The notes: a model not told the origin generated them from the sequence alone. Shown: positions 47,646 to 57,415, counted from the stretch's first letter. The stretch is DNA of 64,000 nucleotides from Paraburkholderia phenoliruptrix (GCF_019511605.1 NZ_JAEUAV010000009.1:124001-188000), one strand, 5' to 3'. Translations and numbers: made by a program.

Positions 47646-48887
47646 TCAGTTTGCGCCACGTGTCAATGCATTATGTTGCGGACGGTAGACCGTCTCGCCC
47701 GAGCGCACCACGCGTTCGCACAGCGGGCGCCCCATCCAGTAAGCGAGTTCGGCAAGCGAATCGACCGACCACACCGCAAAGTCGGCCGCACGCCCTGCGT
47801 GCAGCGCACCGTGCTGCTCGGCCTTGCCGAGCGCGCGCGCCGCGTGGGTCGTCACGGCTTGCAGCACTTCCGGCACTGTCATGCGAAACAGCGTGGTCGC
47901 CATGTTCATCATCAACAGCAGCGACGTGGCAGGCGAGGTGCCGGGATTGCTGTCCGTCGAAATGGCAATGGGCACTTCGTAGCGCCGCAGCAGTTCCAGC
48001 GGCGGCAGTTGCGTCTCGCGAATGAAGTAGTACGCGCCGGGCAGCAGCACGGCCACCATGCCTGCTTGTTTCATCGCGGCGACGCCTGCTTCGTCGAGAA
48101 ACTCGAGATGGTCCGCGGACAGCGCGCGATGCCGCGCGGCAAGCGCCGTGCCGCCGCCGTTGGACAACTGCTCCGCGTGCATCTTGACGGGGAGCCGGTA
48201 GCGCGCCGCGGCATTGAACACGCGCTCGCTCTGTTCCAGCGAAAAACCGATGCGCTCGCAGAACACATCGACGGCGTCGACCAGACCTTCGTCGACGAGC
48301 GCGGGCAGCATCGTGTTGCAGACCTCGTCGATATACGCGTCGGCGCGGCCCGCGAATTCCGGCGGCAATGCGTGCGCGCCGAGAAAGGTCGTGTACACCG
48401 TCACCGGATAACGCTCGCCCAGTTGGCGCGCGACGCGCAGCATCTTGCGCTCGCTGGCGAGATCCAGTCCGTAACCCGACTTGATCTCGACCGTGCTCAC
48501 GCCTTCGGCGAGCAGCGCTTCAAGCCGCGCGGCCGCCTGGCTGAACAACGCTTCTTCACTGGCCGCACGCGTGGCGCGCACCGTGGACACGATGCCACCG
48601 CCCTGGCGCGCGATCTCTTCATAGCTGACGCCCGCGAGGCGCTGCGCGAATTCGTCGGCGCGCTGCCCGCCGTACACGAGATGCGTGTGACAGTCGACGA
48701 GACCCGGCGTCACCCAGGCGCCCTGCAAATCCTCGCGCGGCCACGCGGCGAAAGACGCAGGCAGTTCGGCGGCCGCGCCGAGCCACGCTATCTTGCCGTC
48801 TTCCACCGCAATGGCGGCGTCGGGCAGCACATGGTTCGGATCGCCCTCAGGGCACAGCTTCAATTGATGCCAGACGGTTTGCTTCAT
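47646..48887 (-). CDS. hutI: Imidazolonepropionase
   Basis: 413 residues. It opens imidazolonepropionate to N-formimino-L-glutamate. The amidohydrolase zinc site is in [17 protein letters not shown] and in [24 protein letters not shown] and [10 protein letters not shown] complete it. The start MKQTVWHQL matches the family; the frame is open a further 19 codons. It lies 87 bases after hutD. Confidence 0.95.
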   Translation of the reverse strand: MKQTVWHQLKLCPEGDPNHVLPDAAIAVEDGKIAWLGAAAELPASFAAWPREDLQGAWVTPGLVDCHTHLVYGGQRADEFAQRLAGVSYEEIARQGGGIVSTVRATRAASEEALFSQAAARLEALLAEGVSTVEIKSGYGLDLASERKMLRVARQLGERYPVTVYTTFLGAHALPPEFAGRADAYIDEVCNTMLPALVDEGLVDAVDVFCERIGFSLEQSERVFNAAARYRLPVKMHAEQLSNGGGTALAARHRALSADHLEFLDEAGVAAMKQAGMVAVLLPGAYYFIRETQLPPLELLRRYEVPIAISTDSNPGTSPATSLLLMMNMATTLFRMTVPEVLQAVTTHAARALGKAEQHGALHAGRAADFAVWSVDSLAELAYWMGRPLCERVVRSGETVYRPQHNALTRGAN

Positions 48888-48974
48888 CGCATGCTCTTTG
48901 CAGCTTCTCGCTGCCTGTTGCGTACTGTGGAGCTTCGCGCGCATGCGCCACGTGGGCAGACGCGCGAAGCGTCG

Positions 48975-49778
48975 TCATCGTTGCGTGTAGCGGATGCTGA
49001 TTGCGAGCAACGCGCCCGCGCCTTCTATCGTGCACGACAGCGCGTTCGGGGCGTCGATGCGCAAGGTGTCGCCCGCTTGCAGCGCGTACGCTTGTGTGTC
49101 CGCATGCGCGTGCGAGGCTGCGGGCGGCTTGGGGTGTGCCTGGGGTTGCGCTTCAGCGGGCGCTGCTGCATCGCTCAGAGTGATGGTCGGCGCCCCGCTC
49201 GCGCAGTACAGCAGCGCAACGTCGGCGGATAGCGTGCGTCGAAGTTGCTGCGACTGCTGCTGCGCTTCATGCTGCGCATTTTGCTGCCCTTGCTGCTGCG
49301 TCCCGCGCCACACCTCCAGCTCGCCTTGCGCAAAGCCGCGCCGCACCATCAGATTGAAGTCGCGCGTCGCGCCGTCGACCAGGCGCGCGTCGATGCGCGC
49401 CTCGCCCGCAAACCGCGCAATATCGAGCGGTTGCGTCAATGCATGGGTCGTCACGGCAGCGTCGCTTTGCACTTCGTCGAGCAGCATGCCCGCACCGGCG
49501 AGCAGCACCAGCGTGCGATCGATTCCTGCAAAGCGCGAAAACGGCCCGGCTTGCGCAACGTCCGCCACGCTCACGCGCCATACGAACGTATCGAGCCCCG
49601 CGTCTGCCGGATGCGCCGCCACTTCGCGCGTGACGCCGCCGCCGTTTTTCCACGGCGACGCCACCAGTTGCGCCGCGCGAATCAACGTGACGGCGCCGGC
49701 AGAAGCACTGCTACTGCCATTTACTCCCGCGTTCGAGCGAGGGTTCGCCCCCGCCTCACTGCTGCCCGCCAGCGTCAT
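48975..49778 (-). CDS. hutD: HutD family protein
   Basis: 267 residues, cupin-like HutD. Family motifs are SPWKNGGGVTREVAAHP, FVWRVSVADVAQAGPFSRFAGIDRTLVLLAG and RDFNLMVRRG. HutD is thought to moderate hut expression or flux, possibly by binding formiminoglutamate; the mechanism is inferred from Pseudomonas. A Gln-rich insert (QQQGQQNAQHEAQQQSQQ) near residue 165 and an Ala/Pro/His stretch near 210 are additions to the usual fold. The start is either ATG 49778 or a TTG at 49784 that overlaps the hutU stop. Confidence 0.86.
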   Translation of the reverse strand: MTLAGSSEAGANPRSNAGVNGSSSASAGAVTLIRAAQLVASPWKNGGGVTREVAAHPADAGLDTFVWRVSVADVAQAGPFSRFAGIDRTLVLLAGAGMLLDEVQSDAAVTTHALTQPLDIARFAGEARIDARLVDGATRDFNLMVRRGFAQGELEVWRGTQQQGQQNAQHEAQQQSQQLRRTLSADVALLYCASGAPTITLSDAAAPAEAQPQAHPKPPAASHAHADTQAYALQAGDTLRIDAPNALSCTIEGAGALLAISIRYTQR

Positions 49779-49780
49779 GC

Positions 49781-51469
49781 TCAACGGCCCAGCATCGGCA
49801 GCTTGAGACCCGCCTCGCGCGCCGTTTGCTGCGCGAGCTCGTAGCCGGCGTCCGCATGACGCATCACGCCGGTTGCCGGATCGTTGAACAGCACGCGGCC
49901 AAGGCGCTCCTTCGCGGCATCCGTGCCGTCCGCGACGATCACGACGCCCGCATGCTGGCTAAAGCCCATGCCGACGCCGCCGCCGTGATGCAGCGATACC
50001 CACGACGCGCCGCCCGCGGTGTTCAGCAGCGCATTGAGCAACGGCCAGTCGCTCACGGCGTCCGAGCCGTCCTTCATCGATTCGGTTTCGCGATTCGGGC
50101 TTGCCACCGAACCGGTGTCGAGGTGATCGCGGCCGATCACGATCGGCGCCTTCAGCTCGCCGTTCTTCACCATTTCGTTGAAAGCCTGGCCGAGGCGGTA
50201 GCGATCCTTCACGCCGACCCAGCAGATGCGCGCCGGCAAGCCCTGGAACGCGATACGCTCGCGTGCCATGTCGAGCCAGTTGTGCAGATGCGGATCGTCG
50301 GGAATCAGCTCCTTGACCTTCGCGTCCGTCTTGTAGATGTCTTCGGGATCGCCCGACAGCGCGACCCAACGGAACGGCCCCTTGCCTTCGCAGAAGAGCG
50401 GTCGGATATACGCCGGCACGAAGCCCGGAAAGTCGAAGGCGTTTTCCACGCCCATTTCCAGCGCCATTTGACGAATGTTATTGCCGTAATCCAGCGTGGC
50501 CGCGCCGCGCTGCTGCAGCGTCAACATGGCCTGCACCTGTTTGGCCATGGACTGCTTGGCCGGAACGACAATAGAGTCCGGCGCGGTCTTCTGACGCTCG
50601 CGCCAGTCTTCCAGCTTCCAGCCTTGCGGCAGGTAGCCGTGAATCGGATCGTGCGCGCTCGTCTGGTCGGTCACGCAGTCAGGCGTGATGCCGCGCGCCA
50701 CGCACTCGGCGAACACGTCCGCGGCATTGCCGAGCAAACCGATGGATACCGCCTTGCCCGCCTGCTTCGCTTCGTCGAGCATTGCGAGCGCTTCGTCGAG
50801 CGTGTGCGCCTTTTTATCGACGTAACGCGTCTTCAGACGGAAGTCGATGCGCGTCTCGTCGCATTCCACGGCGATCATCGAGAAGCCGGCCATCGTGGCC
50901 GCGAGCGGCTGCGCGCCGCCCATGCCGCCCAAGCCGCCGGTCAGGATCCAGCGGCCCTTCGGGTCGCCGTTGAAATGCTGGTTCGCCACCGAGAAGAACG
51001 TTTCGTACGTGCCCTGCACGATGCCCTGGCTGCCGATGTAGATCCAGCTGCCCGCCGTCATCTGCCCGTACATCATCAGGCCCTTGCGGTCGAGTTCGTG
51101 GAAATGCTCCCACGTCGCCCAATGCGGAACGAGGTTCGAATTGGCGAGCAGCACGCGCGGCGCGTCGGCATGCGTGCGGAACACGCCGACCGGCTTGCCC
51201 GACTGGATCAGCAGCGTTTCGTCTTCGTTCAGGTCTTTCAGCGACTCGAGAATCTGGTCGAAGCAATCCCAGTTGCGCGCCGCGCGGCCAATGCCGCCGT
51301 ACACCACCAGCGCATGCGGATGCTCGGCTACTTCGGGATCCAGATTGTTCTGGATCATCCGGTACGCGGCTTCCGCGATCCAGGTCTTGCAGGTCTTCTG
51401 CGCACCGCGCGGCGCGCGGATCGTGCGAGTGGGATCGAGACGCGGATCGATGTGTTTCGGATTGTTCAT
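49781..51469 (-). CDS. hutU: Urocanate hydratase
   Basis: 562 residues, the usual length. It hydrates urocanate to imidazolonepropionate with tightly bound [48 protein letters not shown] and [15 protein letters not shown] are typical; the last includes the active-site region. It has GAGGG before the ATG, and an 11-bp tandem array starts about 50 bases further upstream, between hutC and this gene. Confidence 0.96.
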   Translation of the reverse strand: MNNPKHIDPRLDPTRTIRAPRGAQKTCKTWIAEAAYRMIQNNLDPEVAEHPHALVVYGGIGRAARNWDCFDQILESLKDLNEDETLLIQSGKPVGVFRTHADAPRVLLANSNLVPHWATWEHFHELDRKGLMMYGQMTAGSWIYIGSQGIVQGTYETFFSVANQHFNGDPKGRWILTGGLGGMGGAQPLAATMAGFSMIAVECDETRIDFRLKTRYVDKKAHTLDEALAMLDEAKQAGKAVSIGLLGNAADVFAECVARGITPDCVTDQTSAHDPIHGYLPQGWKLEDWRERQKTAPDSIVVPAKQSMAKQVQAMLTLQQRGAATLDYGNNIRQMALEMGVENAFDFPGFVPAYIRPLFCEGKGPFRWVALSGDPEDIYKTDAKVKELIPDDPHLHNWLDMARERIAFQGLPARICWVGVKDRYRLGQAFNEMVKNGELKAPIVIGRDHLDTGSVASPNRETESMKDGSDAVSDWPLLNALLNTAGGASWVSLHHGGGVGMGFSQHAGVVIVADGTDAAKERLGRVLFNDPATGVMRHADAGYELAQQTAREAGLKLPMLGR

Positions 51470-51520
51470 GGTGGCCCTCGGAATGCCTGAGATGATCGGA
51501 ATAAGTCGAAGATGAACGAA

Positions 51521-51589
51521 AAGCGTTGAAGAAAAACCGTTGATTAACCGTGGATTGAGCGTTGACTGAGCGTTAACTAAGCGTTGATC
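51521..51589. repeat. 11-bp tandem array between hutC and hutU
   Basis: Six units: AAGCGTTGAAG (51521-51531), then, after three A, AACCGTTGATT, AACCGTGGATT, GAGCGTTGACT, GAGCGTTAACT and AAGCGTTGATC (51535-51589). Consensus RASCGTTGAYT. It occupies most of the 129-base spacer inside the hut operon. Confidence 0.88.
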
Positions 51590-51598
51590 GATGTCCGA

Positions 51599-52294
51599 TC
51601 AGAAGTGTCCGGTGAAGCGGTAGCGGCTGCCCGGGTGCCAGAGGTTCGCAATCGACGCAACCTGGCTTTGCGACCACGTGCGCCGATGCAGCACGAGGCA
51701 GGGCTCGAGCTCGTCCATGGTCAGCAGCTCGCGGGTGTCGCCGTCCGCCGCCAATGCCTCGATGCGGTATTCGACGCGCTGCAGCGGCGCGACCCGCACG
51801 AGATACTGGTTCGGCGTGGTGTTCGTGAAGTCCTGCGACGCGTAGTCCGGCGCGACCGCCGGATTGACCCAGCGCTCTTCGAGCTGCACCGGCTCGTCGT
51901 TTTCGAAATGCAGCACGCGCGAATGGAACACCGGACTGCCCGCGCTCACCTGCATTTCCTCGGCAAGCGCCGCGTCTGCAATGCTCGCGCCGATGTGCAG
52001 CACCTTCGCGTGGTAGCGATGCCCGCGCGCGACGATTTCGTCGGAAATGCTGCGGATCGCGACCAGCGTCGACTCGTACTTGGGACGCGCCACGAAAGTG
52101 CCCGAGCCCTGCACGCGCGTGAGCACCTGCTCCGAGGTCAACTCGCGCAACGCGCGGTTGACCGTCATGCGCGCGACGTTGAATTCGCGCGCGAGCTCGT
52201 TTTCGGACGGCACCTGGTCGCCTTCAGCCCATTCGCCCGCATGGATGCGCGCGAGGATGAAGTCCTTGATGCCCTGGTAGGCCGGTGCGTTCAT
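51599..52294 (-). CDS. hutC: Histidine utilisation repressor HutC
   Basis: 231 residues, GntR/HutC subfamily. The N-terminal winged helix (about 5-75) has PSENELAREFNVARMTVNRALRELTSEQ; the C-terminal UTRA ligand domain (about 90-225) would bind urocanate, the inducer. It lies in the operon it controls, 21 bases after hutH. Two palindromes matching HutC operators overlie the hutH promoter region. Confidence 0.94.
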   Translation of the reverse strand: MNAPAYQGIKDFILARIHAGEWAEGDQVPSENELAREFNVARMTVNRALRELTSEQVLTRVQGSGTFVARPKYESTLVAIRSISDEIVARGHRYHAKVLHIGASIADAALAEEMQVSAGSPVFHSRVLHFENDEPVQLEERWVNPAVAPDYASQDFTNTTPNQYLVRVAPLQRVEYRIEALAADGDTRELLTMDELEPCLVLHRRTWSQSQVASIANLWHPGSRYRFTGHF

Positions 52295-52315
52295 GGGCTG
52301 CCGCTCGCTGTGCGC

Positions 52316-53839
52316 TTATTGTTCGGAGACGAAGGAAAACGGGCTCAGCTTCGCGATCGTGCCGTCCTGCACGAGACGCGTCACGGCCGCGATGTCCGGC
52401 GCAAAGTAGTGGTCGAGCTCGTAATGCGCGACCTCGTTGCGCACCACGTCCATCACTTTTTGCAGGCTCGGACTCGTCTTGTGCGGCGCGCGCAGGTCGA
52501 CGCCCTGAGCCGCGGCAAGCAGTTCGATCGAGAGGATATTGGCCGTGTTGTCCGCGATGTCGCCGAGCTTGCGCGCGGCGAACGTGGCCATCGAAACATG
52601 GTCTTCCTGGTTGGCCGATGTGGGCAATGAATCGACGGACGCCGGATGCGCGAGCGTCTTGTTTTCCGATGCCAGCGCGGCGGCGGTCACGTGAGCGATC
52701 ATGAAGCCGGAGTTCACGCCGCCGTCGCGCACGAGAAACGGCGGCAGGCCGGACAGCGTGGCGTCGATCAGCAGCGCGATGCGGCGCTCGGCCAGCGCGC
52801 CGATTTCCGCGGCGGCGAGCGCGAGATTGTCCGCGGCGAACGCCACCGGCTCGGCGTGGAAGTTGCCGCCCGACAGCACTTCGCCCGTGTCCGGGAAAAT
52901 CAGCGGATTGTCGGAGACGGCGTTTGCTTCGACGAGCAGCACGTCCGCGGCATGGCGCATCTGGTCGAGACACGCGCCCATCACCTGCGGCTGGCAGCGC
53001 AGGCTGTACGGGTCCTGCACCTTGTCGCAGCCGGCGTGCGACGCGTTAATGCCCGAGCCTTGCAACAGGGAACGGTAAGCCGCGGCTGCGTCAATCTGGC
53101 CTTGATGACCGCGCAATTCGTGAATACGCGCGTCGAACGGCTTGACCGAGCCGGCCGCCGCATCCACCGACAATGCGCCCGCCACCAGCGCGGTGCGGTA
53201 CAGGTCTTCGATCGCGAACATGTTGTAGAGCGCGAGCGCCGTGGATGCCTGCGTGCCGTTCAGCAGCGCGAGACCTTCCTTGGCTTGCAGCGTGAGCGGC
53301 TTCAGGCCGACCAGCGCAAGGCCCTCGGTGGCCGGCAGGCGCTCGCCCTTCGCGAACACTTCGCCGACGCCGAGCAGCACCGCCGACATGTGCGCGAGCG
53401 GCGCAAGGTCGCCGGACGCGCCGACCGAGCCCTTGACCGGAATCACCGGCAGTACGTCCGTGTTGTACAGCGTGATGAGCGCTTCCATGACTTCGCGACG
53501 GATGCCCGAATTGCCGCGGCCGAGACTGGACAGCTTCAGCGCGATCAACAGGCGCACGACCGGACGCGACATCGGCTCACCCACGCCCACGGCGTGCGAG
53601 AGCACCAGATTGCGTTGCAGCAGTTCCAGTTGATCGTGCGGAATGTGCGTGCTGGCAAGACGCCCGAAGCCCGTATTGATGCCGTAGGCCGGCTCCCCCT
53701 TGGCGGCGATCTGCGCGACGGCTTTCGCGCATGCGTCGATGGCCGCATGGCTCGCCGGGTCGAGTTGCAGCGGCACGTGGCCGCGCGCGATCTGGCGCAG
53801 TTGCGGGAGGGTCAGGTGGCCGGGCTTCAGAGTCATCAT
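52316..53839 (-). CDS. hutH: Histidine ammonia-lyase
   Basis: 507 residues. It eliminates ammonia from histidine to give urocanate using the MIO group made from Ala-Ser-Gly in [14 protein letters not shown]. Also [10 protein letters not shown] and [13 protein letters not shown] are typical. Two ATGs lie side by side (53839 and 53836); the first is taken, with AGGACAACC upstream. First gene of the operon hutH-C-U-D-I-F-G. The frame is open further upstream across the operator, which is not coding. Confidence 0.95.
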   Translation of the reverse strand: MMTLKPGHLTLPQLRQIARGHVPLQLDPASHAAIDACAKAVAQIAAKGEPAYGINTGFGRLASTHIPHDQLELLQRNLVLSHAVGVGEPMSRPVVRLLIALKLSSLGRGNSGIRREVMEALITLYNTDVLPVIPVKGSVGASGDLAPLAHMSAVLLGVGEVFAKGERLPATEGLALVGLKPLTLQAKEGLALLNGTQASTALALYNMFAIEDLYRTALVAGALSVDAAAGSVKPFDARIHELRGHQGQIDAAAAYRSLLQGSGINASHAGCDKVQDPYSLRCQPQVMGACLDQMRHAADVLLVEANAVSDNPLIFPDTGEVLSGGNFHAEPVAFAADNLALAAAEIGALAERRIALLIDATLSGLPPFLVRDGGVNSGFMIAHVTAAALASENKTLAHPASVDSLPTSANQEDHVSMATFAARKLGDIADNTANILSIELLAAAQGVDLRAPHKTSPSLQKVMDVVRNEVAHYELDHYFAPDIAAVTRLVQDGTIAKLSPFSFVSEQ

Positions 53840-53849
53840 GGTGGTTGTC

Positions 53850-53861
53850 CTGTCTATACAA
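53850..53861. promoter_or_regulatory. hutC: Secondary HutC-type operator
   Basis: CTGTCTATACAA matches the palindrome TTGTATATACAA at ten of twelve positions and lies between the predicted start of transcription and hutH. Confidence 0.5.
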
Positions 53862-53870
53862 TTTCGGAGA

Positions 53871-53899
53871 AGTCTAGCCGGGCGGCGTTGTATATACAA
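53871..53899 (-). promoter_or_regulatory. Predicted hutH promoter
   Basis: On the minus strand TTGTAT (53899-53894), a 17-base spacer, then TAGACT (53876-53871) give a plausible sigma-70 promoter about 30 bases before hutH. The -35 lies inside the main palindrome, so repressor binding would exclude polymerase. Confidence 0.5.
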
Positions 53900-53900
53900 C
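53887..53900. promoter_or_regulatory. hutC: HutC operator, perfect 14-bp palindrome
   Basis: GTTGTATATACAAC is perfectly symmetric and contains the TGTATATACA core known for HutC sites in Pseudomonas. It overlaps the -35 of the predicted hut promoter. Confidence 0.75.
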
Positions 53901-54038
53901 TTGTTTTCAATATTCGGGTGCCCAGGACTTTCCACTAATGCCGGCCGGGCCAAGCGCTGACGGGGCGTGGCACGTCAGCCGGGACGAGCACGGCGCGGCG
54001 CTGCGTGCCGCAAGCTGCCGGGAGAGGCCGCCTGAACC

Positions 54039-54048
54039 TGTATATACA
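54039..54048. promoter_or_regulatory. Third TGTATATACA site
   Basis: The same perfect 10-bp core recurs 140 bases further upstream, 19 bases past the stop codon of the LysR gene. It may be a distal operator allowing DNA looping with the hut sites. Confidence 0.55.
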
Positions 54049-54066
54049 CCTTCAGAATTCGCGCCG

Positions 54067-55005
54067 CTACAACTGGACGCGTGCCGCAATGAAATCCAGG
54101 AAACACTGCACGCGCCCCGCGAGCGACGCACTCTGGTAATACACGGCACTGACCGGCTGGCGCTCGTCCAGCAACGCGCCGCCGAGAATGGGCACGAGCC
54201 GTCCGTCGCGGATGTCGGCGGCGGCCATGAAATCGGCGAGACATGCGATGCCCCAGCCGGCGAGCGCGAGCTGCCGCAACGTCTCGCCGCTCGACGCTGT
54301 GATGGACGGCTCGATCTTCAACGGTTCGGGCTTGCGGTCGGCAGCCGAGCTGCTGCTCTCGCCCTTCGTCCGTTTGTGGCCGCCTCGCTCGCGCAACGGC
54401 CAGCGGTTCAAATGCTCGGGCGCGGTAAAGCCGATCAGCCGGTGCCCGCGCAGCGCATCCACCGTTTTCGGCTCGCCGTGTGCCGCAAGGTACGCGGGGC
54501 TCGCGACCACGCGCAGCTTGCTGCGCCCGAGCGCGCGCGCATGCAGCGTGGAGTCCTGCAGCGCGCCGATGCGAATCGCGATGTCCACCTTCTGTTCGAG
54601 CAGATCGACGATGCGCTCGTTGCTGGTCAGCTCGAGACGAATCTCGGGATACAGCTCGGAAAACGCCGTCATGTGCGGGGCGATGCAGTGGAGCATGAAC
54701 GGCGACGCCGCGTCCACGCGCAGCCTTCCCGATGGGCGGCGGCGCTTGAGCGTGACGGATTCCTCGGCCTCTTCCATCGCGTCCAGAATGGCGCGCGCAC
54801 GCTGCAAGAATCCTTCGCCCTCTTCCGTCAATTGCAAGCGGCGCGTCGTGCGCCGCACGAGCGCGGTGTCGAGCTTCTTTTCGAGGCGCGTGAGCGCGCG
54901 GCTCACGCCCGAAACGGTCTGCCCCAGCTTTTCGGCGGCCGCCGTGATCGAGCCGCTGTCGATCACGCTGACGAACACCTGCAATTCGTCCGTGGAAGTT
55001 TTCAT
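54067..55005 (-). CDS. LysR-family transcriptional regulator
   Basis: 312 residues. The N-terminal helix-turn-helix reads SITAAAEKLGQTVSGVSRALTRLEKKLD, followed by a co-inducer domain of the CrgA/DmlR-like subgroup (GRLRVDAASPFMLHCIAPH; DIAIRIGAL). An unusual charged insert (KRTKGESSSSAADRKPEP, near residue 215) lengthens it relative to the family. It is divergent from the epimerase-like gene across 105 bases and probably regulates it. It reads towards the hut operon but is separated by the operator region. Confidence 0.88.
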   Translation of the reverse strand: MKTSTDELQVFVSVIDSGSITAAAEKLGQTVSGVSRALTRLEKKLDTALVRRTTRRLQLTEEGEGFLQRARAILDAMEEAEESVTLKRRRPSGRLRVDAASPFMLHCIAPHMTAFSELYPEIRLELTSNERIVDLLEQKVDIAIRIGALQDSTLHARALGRSKLRVVASPAYLAAHGEPKTVDALRGHRLIGFTAPEHLNRWPLRERGGHKRTKGESSSSAADRKPEPLKIEPSITASSGETLRQLALAGWGIACLADFMAAADIRDGRLVPILGGALLDERQPVSAVYYQSASLAGRVQCFLDFIAARVQL

Positions 55006-55110
55006 TATTGATTCCGGGTCAAGATTGATTTGAGACTAACACGCTTTTTGCGAGAATCGAGACGGCGGATACTGCATGCCTGTCATCGTGTTTCCACTCG
55101 GGAGAAGCTC

Positions 55111-56022
55111 TTGAAGATTTTCATTACAGGCGCAAGCGGTTTTATCGGCGGTTCGATTGCGGCGCATCTCGTGCGCGCGGGTCACCAGGTGCGCGGTCTG
55201 ATCCGCAAGCCCGAACATAGCGGCGAGCTGAAGCGGCTCGGCATCGAGCCGGTGCTCGGCACGCTCGACGACCGCGCATTGCTGATTGCCGAAGCGCAAG
55301 CGGCCGACGCGGTCATCAACGCCGCGAGCAGCGATCACGAAGGCGCGGTGAGCGCGCTGATCGAAGGGCTCGCGGGCTCGGGCAAAGTGTTTCTGCATAC
55401 GAGCGGCTCGAGCATCGTCGGCGATGCGTCGGGCGGCGAAGCAGCCGAGGCACGCATCTATCACGAAGACGCGCTGCCCCAGCCGACCGCCGACAAGGCC
55501 GCGCGCGTGGCCATCGACCGCCAGGTGCTGGAGGCGGCCCAACGCAATATCCGCTCGGCCGTGCTGTGCAACACACTGATCTACGGCCATGGCGCGGTGG
55601 CGGGTAGCGCGAGCGTGCAGTTGCCGCGGCTCGTGCGACAGGCGCAAAAGAGCGGCGTGGTGCGCCATGTCGGCAGCGGCGGCAATACGTGGTCGAACGT
55701 GCATATCGACGACGTCGCCGAACTCTACCGGCTCGCGCTCGAAAAAACCCCGGCGGGCACGTTCTACTTCGTCGAGAGCGGCGAAGCGTCGTTTCGCGAC
55801 ATGAGCGCCGCGATTGCGCGCGCAATGAAGCTCGGCGCGCCGCAAGACTGGCCGCTCGAAGAAGCGCAAAAGGAATGGGGCTACGAAATGGCTTCGTATG
55901 GGCTCGGCTCGAACAGCCGCGTGCGCGGCGAGCGCGCTCGCAAGCTGCTCGGCTGGCAGCCGAAGCGCACCTCGGTGATCGAGTGGATCGAGCAGGACAT
56001 GATGAAAGGCCAGGCAGCGTAA
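55111..56022 (+). CDS. NAD(P)-dependent epimerase/dehydratase-like protein (extended SDR)
   Basis: 303 residues. The Rossmann motif ITGASGFIGG lies at the N-terminus (residues 5-14), followed by HTSGSSIVGD; the usual Tyr-x3-Lys active site is not evident where expected, so this may be an atypical SDR (YwnB/YeeZ-like, NAD-binding). The likely start is a TTG at 55111 with GGGAGAAG seven bases upstream, since the open frame to 55030 lacks support. Divergent LysR suggests induced expression. Substrate unknown. Confidence 0.82.
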   Translation: MKIFITGASGFIGGSIAAHLVRAGHQVRGLIRKPEHSGELKRLGIEPVLGTLDDRALLIAEAQAADAVINAASSDHEGAVSALIEGLAGSGKVFLHTSGSSIVGDASGGEAAEARIYHEDALPQPTADKAARVAIDRQVLEAAQRNIRSAVLCNTLIYGHGAVAGSASVQLPRLVRQAQKSGVVRHVGSGGNTWSNVHIDDVAELYRLALEKTPAGTFYFVESGEASFRDMSAAIARAMKLGAPQDWPLEEAQKEWGYEMASYGLGSNSRVRGERARKLLGWQPKRTSVIEWIEQDMMKGQAA

Positions 56023-56080
56023 GCTGCGTAAGCGCCGACGTTGCTAATCCGTAAGCTCCAGTCGATAAAATCCCGCTCAA

Positions 56081-56106
56081 CCGGTCCACGCAATTGCGCG
56101 GACCGG
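56081..56106 (+). terminator. Probable terminator after the epimerase-like gene
   Basis: CCGGTCC/GGACCGG with an inner CGC/GCG pairing forms a ten-pair interrupted stem starting 59 bases after the stop, followed by CTTTGCTC. The T-run is short. Confidence 0.5.
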
Positions 56107-56156
56107 CTTTGCTCCGCGGTTCGCAGTGCGAGCCGCCCATGAGCCCGGATTAATTG

Positions 56157-56200
56157 ATGACGTTGCGATGACGTTGCGATGACCTTGCAATGACCTTGGC
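56157..56200. repeat. 11-bp tandem array containing the start codon of a small gene
   Basis: Four units: ATGACGTTGCG twice, ATGACCTTGCA, ATGACCTTGGC. Each begins with ATG, and the last supplies the start codon at 56190 of the 60-residue membrane protein. Because 11 is not a multiple of three the ATGs fall in different frames; the first runs into a TGA four codons later. Confidence 0.85.
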
Positions 56201-56372
56201 GCTGAATTTCGACTGGCTGACCAACCTGCTGGCAATTCTCTTCGTCGTAGCCTGCATTTACGATGCACGCTACGACGAGTACGGCACGTTGACGCTGTCG
56301 GCGGCCGTGATGAGCCTCGCCGTGATGGCGATCGAACTGTTCCTCAAGCCTGCTTTCGACATGGCGTTGTGA
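56190..56372 (+). CDS. Small two-helix membrane protein
   Basis: 60 residues. Two predicted transmembrane helices (about 9-24, WLTNLLAILFVVACIY, and 36-53, AVMSLAVMAIELF) are joined by a polar loop DARYDEYGTLT. No family recognised. Normal codon use and hydrophobic pattern support coding. No separate ribosome binding site is seen; the start lies in the fourth unit of the repeat array. Confidence 0.55.
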   Translation: MTLALNFDWLTNLLAILFVVACIYDARYDEYGTLTLSAAVMSLAVMAIELFLKPAFDMAL

Positions 56373-56388
56373 GCGCGGCGCGCGCAGG

Positions 56389-56433
56389 TCTTTTTCGGTC
56401 GGCTCGTTTTCGGCCGGCTTGTTTTCGGCCCGC
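56389..56433. repeat. 15-bp tandem array, three units
   Basis: TCTTTTTCGGTCGGC, TCGTTTTCGGCCGGC and TTGTTTTCGGCCCGC, directly between the stop of the small membrane protein and the stop of the DUF899 gene. Confidence 0.8.
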
Positions 56434-56465
56434 TTCTGCCCAACGCCGCTCCGCGAACTATCCGC

Positions 56466-57218
56466 TCACGAGCCGCAACCGGCGCAAGCGCCGCGAGGCC
56501 GCTCGTCCTCATAGCGGTCGTGGTGTCTGACCCAATCGGTCAGACTGCTGGTTTCATTGCGGCCCTTCGGCGTCACGTCCAGATGCGCGCACGTGTTGAT
56601 GAAGCGCTCGTCGCCGCGGCCGTAGCACGAATAGGTGTGGTACACGTCGCCGTGCGAGTCCCGATAGAAGACGCTGTGGCCGTGCTGTTCGTCGATGCCC
56701 ACGTCCTGCTCGGTAAAGTTGTACAACGCCTTTTTGCTCGCGAGCTGCTCGGGCGTGAACGACACGTGATAGTCGAAATTGAAGTCGCTTCCCGCCGACG
56801 ACACCCAACGAAACGTCCAGCCCATGCGCTCCTTGAACGCGGCGATCTTCGCGAGCGGCGCATGCGACACCGTCACGTACGACACATCGTGATGTTCGAG
56901 ATGCGTGACGATTCCCGACATATGATCCGACAGGAACGAGCAGCCGACGCAGCCCTCTTCCCAGTCCGCGCCGAACATGAAGTGGTAGACGATCAACTGG
57001 CTACGTCCGTCGAACAGATCGGCAAGTGTCTTTGCGCCCTGCGGCGTGTCGAATGTATAGGTCTTCTCGACCTTCACCCACGGCAATTCGCGGCGTTTGC
57101 GCGCCAGTTCGTCGCCCGCGCGCATGTGGGCTTTCTCCTCGGCGACGAGCGCCCTGCTCGCCGCGAGCCATTCTTCTCTTGAAGCCGTCCGGTGTTGCGG
57201 GTCTCTCTGAGATTCCAT
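56466..57218 (-). CDS. DUF899 thioredoxin-like protein
   Basis: 250 residues. The DUF899 family has a thioredoxin-like fold: REEWLAASRALVAEEKAHMRAGDELARKRRELPWV at the N-terminus, then YHFMFGADWEEGCVGCSFLSDHMSG, whose Cys-Val-Gly-Cys occupies the redox position, and YHTYSCYGRGDERF. A second CxxC pair lies at the very C-terminus (GACAGCGS). Function unknown. The start MESQRD has GGAGG six bases upstream; a longer frame exists without a ribosome binding site. The 197 bases before it (57219-57415) are low-complexity GC-rich sequence. Confidence 0.86.
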   Translation of the reverse strand: MESQRDPQHRTASREEWLAASRALVAEEKAHMRAGDELARKRRELPWVKVEKTYTFDTPQGAKTLADLFDGRSQLIVYHFMFGADWEEGCVGCSFLSDHMSGIVTHLEHHDVSYVTVSHAPLAKIAAFKERMGWTFRWVSSAGSDFNFDYHVSFTPEQLASKKALYNFTEQDVGIDEQHGHSVFYRDSHGDVYHTYSCYGRGDERFINTCAHLDVTPKGRNETSSLTDWVRHHDRYEDERPRGACAGCGS

Positions 57219-57259
57219 TTTCGCCTCCGTGACAGTGACATGCAGCGTCATTGTGCAAC

Positions 57260-57385
57260 CAGGCGGCGAAGCGTGCGCGGCGATTAGATGTGCGGCGTGC
57301 GCGGCGCGTCGGCGTGCGGGGCGTGCGGCACCTGGCGCGTCCACGGCGTCCACGGCGCGCGCGGCGTTCGCGGCGTGCCGCCGCA
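57260..57385. repeat. Degenerate 9-bp GC-rich array
   Basis: About ten imperfect units of a GCGGCGTNC-like motif (for example GCGTCCACG twice at 57335-57354) fill most of the 197-base spacer between the DUF899 gene and the purine permease gene. Reading it in one frame gives Ala/Arg-rich text with no support as protein. Confidence 0.5.
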
Positions 57386-57415
57386 TCGGCGAACCGCCGC
57401 CGCGCCCCTACCGCA

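Noticed and set aside
53840-53953. hutH start upstream at 53953
   Set aside because: It would make the palindromic operators and predicted promoter coding; family length fits the start at 53839.
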